Under the pieces are notes generated by a model. The model saw nothing but the letters and a program-made list of their open reading frames with translations, made no database searches and had not been told where the DNA came from. Shown one piece after another: positions 63,486 through 64,000 of a stretch of 64,000 bases of DNA. The number at the start of each line of letters is the position of its first letter. Within the stretch, counting starts at the first letter, position 1. The DNA is from Ligustrum vulgare. Taxonomy: Eukaryota; Streptophyta; Magnoliopsida; Lamiales; Oleaceae. The stretch lies in assembly GCA_963555705.1 (NCBI GenBank), contig OY743184.1:21069859-21133858 (forward strand). The letters are read 5' to 3'. The translations under genes were made by a program, and so were the position numbers.

Positions 63486-64000
63486 TGTTGACGTCATTTT
63501 TTGTCTCAAAGCCAGTCAAAAAATAAGTGTGATTTACCCTTGAATACTTGCTATTTATGCATAATTAGAATGTTTGGTTTTTTGGTTAAGTGCTCAAGTC
63601 CGCCTCTGATTGTGGAAATTGAAGAAAAAAAAATCAATATAAATATGAAATAAATATTGAATCAGATCAATAATGAACTAAGACGTCGACTGAATAAATT
63701 CACGTCTAGTTCAGTGCTGATCTAATGATCAGGTCATTTCACGATGTTCAAATGACAAAAGTTGAGAGAGTTTTTCATATCCCATTGCCCATAAATGAGC
63801 ATTTAATCCTCCTATTTATAGTAGTTGAGGAGGTTAGACATGATTATTACAACATATCACGTCTGCAGGATGTGATTGATAATGATGATTGACATTTCTG
63901 ACAGATATACATCAAATGATTACACTGACACATTACAGATAATGATGATTACTAACACATAATACAGCTGATTTGACTATACTGCATAATTCTCATAATT
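63486..64000 (-). mobile_element. LTR entering from the right edge (copia-like, minus strand)
   Basis: Similarity to the Tekay-like LTR stops at AATGATG, and TGTTGACGTCATTTTTTGTC begins at 63,486. On the minus strand this gives an LTR end ...TGACGTCAACA, and a plant TATA box CTATAAATAGG at 63,811-63,821. No PBS lies beyond the end, so it is either a 3' LTR or a solo LTR. The other boundary is outside the window. Confidence 0.6.

Overview
This is a window of nuclear DNA from a flowering plant, most likely a eudicot. It is strongly AT-rich, has almost no long open reading frames, and is packed with plant transposable elements (Ty3/gypsy Tat-type, Tekay-like and Athila-like LTRs, Ty1/copia, Helitron, Tourist-like and hAT-like MITEs). 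The only convincing host gene is an intronless AP2/ERF transcription factor at 6877-7362 on the minus strand. It is a DREB-type protein with a C-terminal EAR-like DLNxxP motif, which points to a small stress- or development-linked repressor. I see no rRNA, tRNA or CRISPR array. No species can be named from the sequence alone.

Layout. 1-990: minus-strand LTR and leader of a copia-like element that runs off the left edge. 2.0-6.6 kb: MITEs and a minus-strand Helitron tail. 6.7-7.9 kb: the AP2/ERF gene with an unusual C16 plus (GA)n 5' leader, MITEs on both sides and a degenerate copy of its own 3' coding end. 7,980-21,655: an old Tat-type gypsy element. Its 5' LTR was split by a MITE that was itself split by a solo LTR and holds a second small MITE. 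Its coding core was tandemly duplicated (3.3 kb unit). The second copy then received a young, complete 2,802-bp non-autonomous LTR element (697-bp LTRs, target-site duplication CAAGC). 21.7-29.7 kb: MITEs, foldbacks and AT-rich sequence, including a perfect 53-bp inverted repeat. 29,681-32,026: an internally deleted copia element that keeps only gag remnants. 32.5-35.5 kb: Helitron tails, a Pif1-like helicase fragment and a hAT-like MITE. 36.0-37.1 kb: an anonymous tandem duplication. 40,084-53,220: a non-autonomous Helitron split by a complete 11,657-bp Tat/Retand-like gypsy element (41,425-53,081, TSD AAGGT, two 670-bp LTRs). That element carries gag, protease, RT, RNase H and integrase pseudogenes plus a multi-exon antisense gene. 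53.9-55.05 kb: three MITEs with clean target-site duplications. 55,094 to the right edge: an internally deleted gypsy element (Tekay/Del-like) with 3.16-kb LTRs. Its 3' LTR has been hit by an Athila-like solo LTR, by a second solo LTR and by a third LTR entering at about 63,486.

How it fits together. The window is a nested record of insertions. Several insertions have both filled and empty versions here, because the host sequence was duplicated first (two LTRs of one element, or two copies of a tandem duplication), so their order can be read directly. The least expected features are the GC-rich self-complementary motif arrays carried by unrelated LTR families, the antisense spliced gene inside the Tat element, the compact non-autonomous LTR element with its own charged-protein ORF, and the fossil copy of the EAR-encoding end of the AP2 gene. 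LTR and target-site calls were made by direct reading. Family names beyond superfamily are inferences from motifs.
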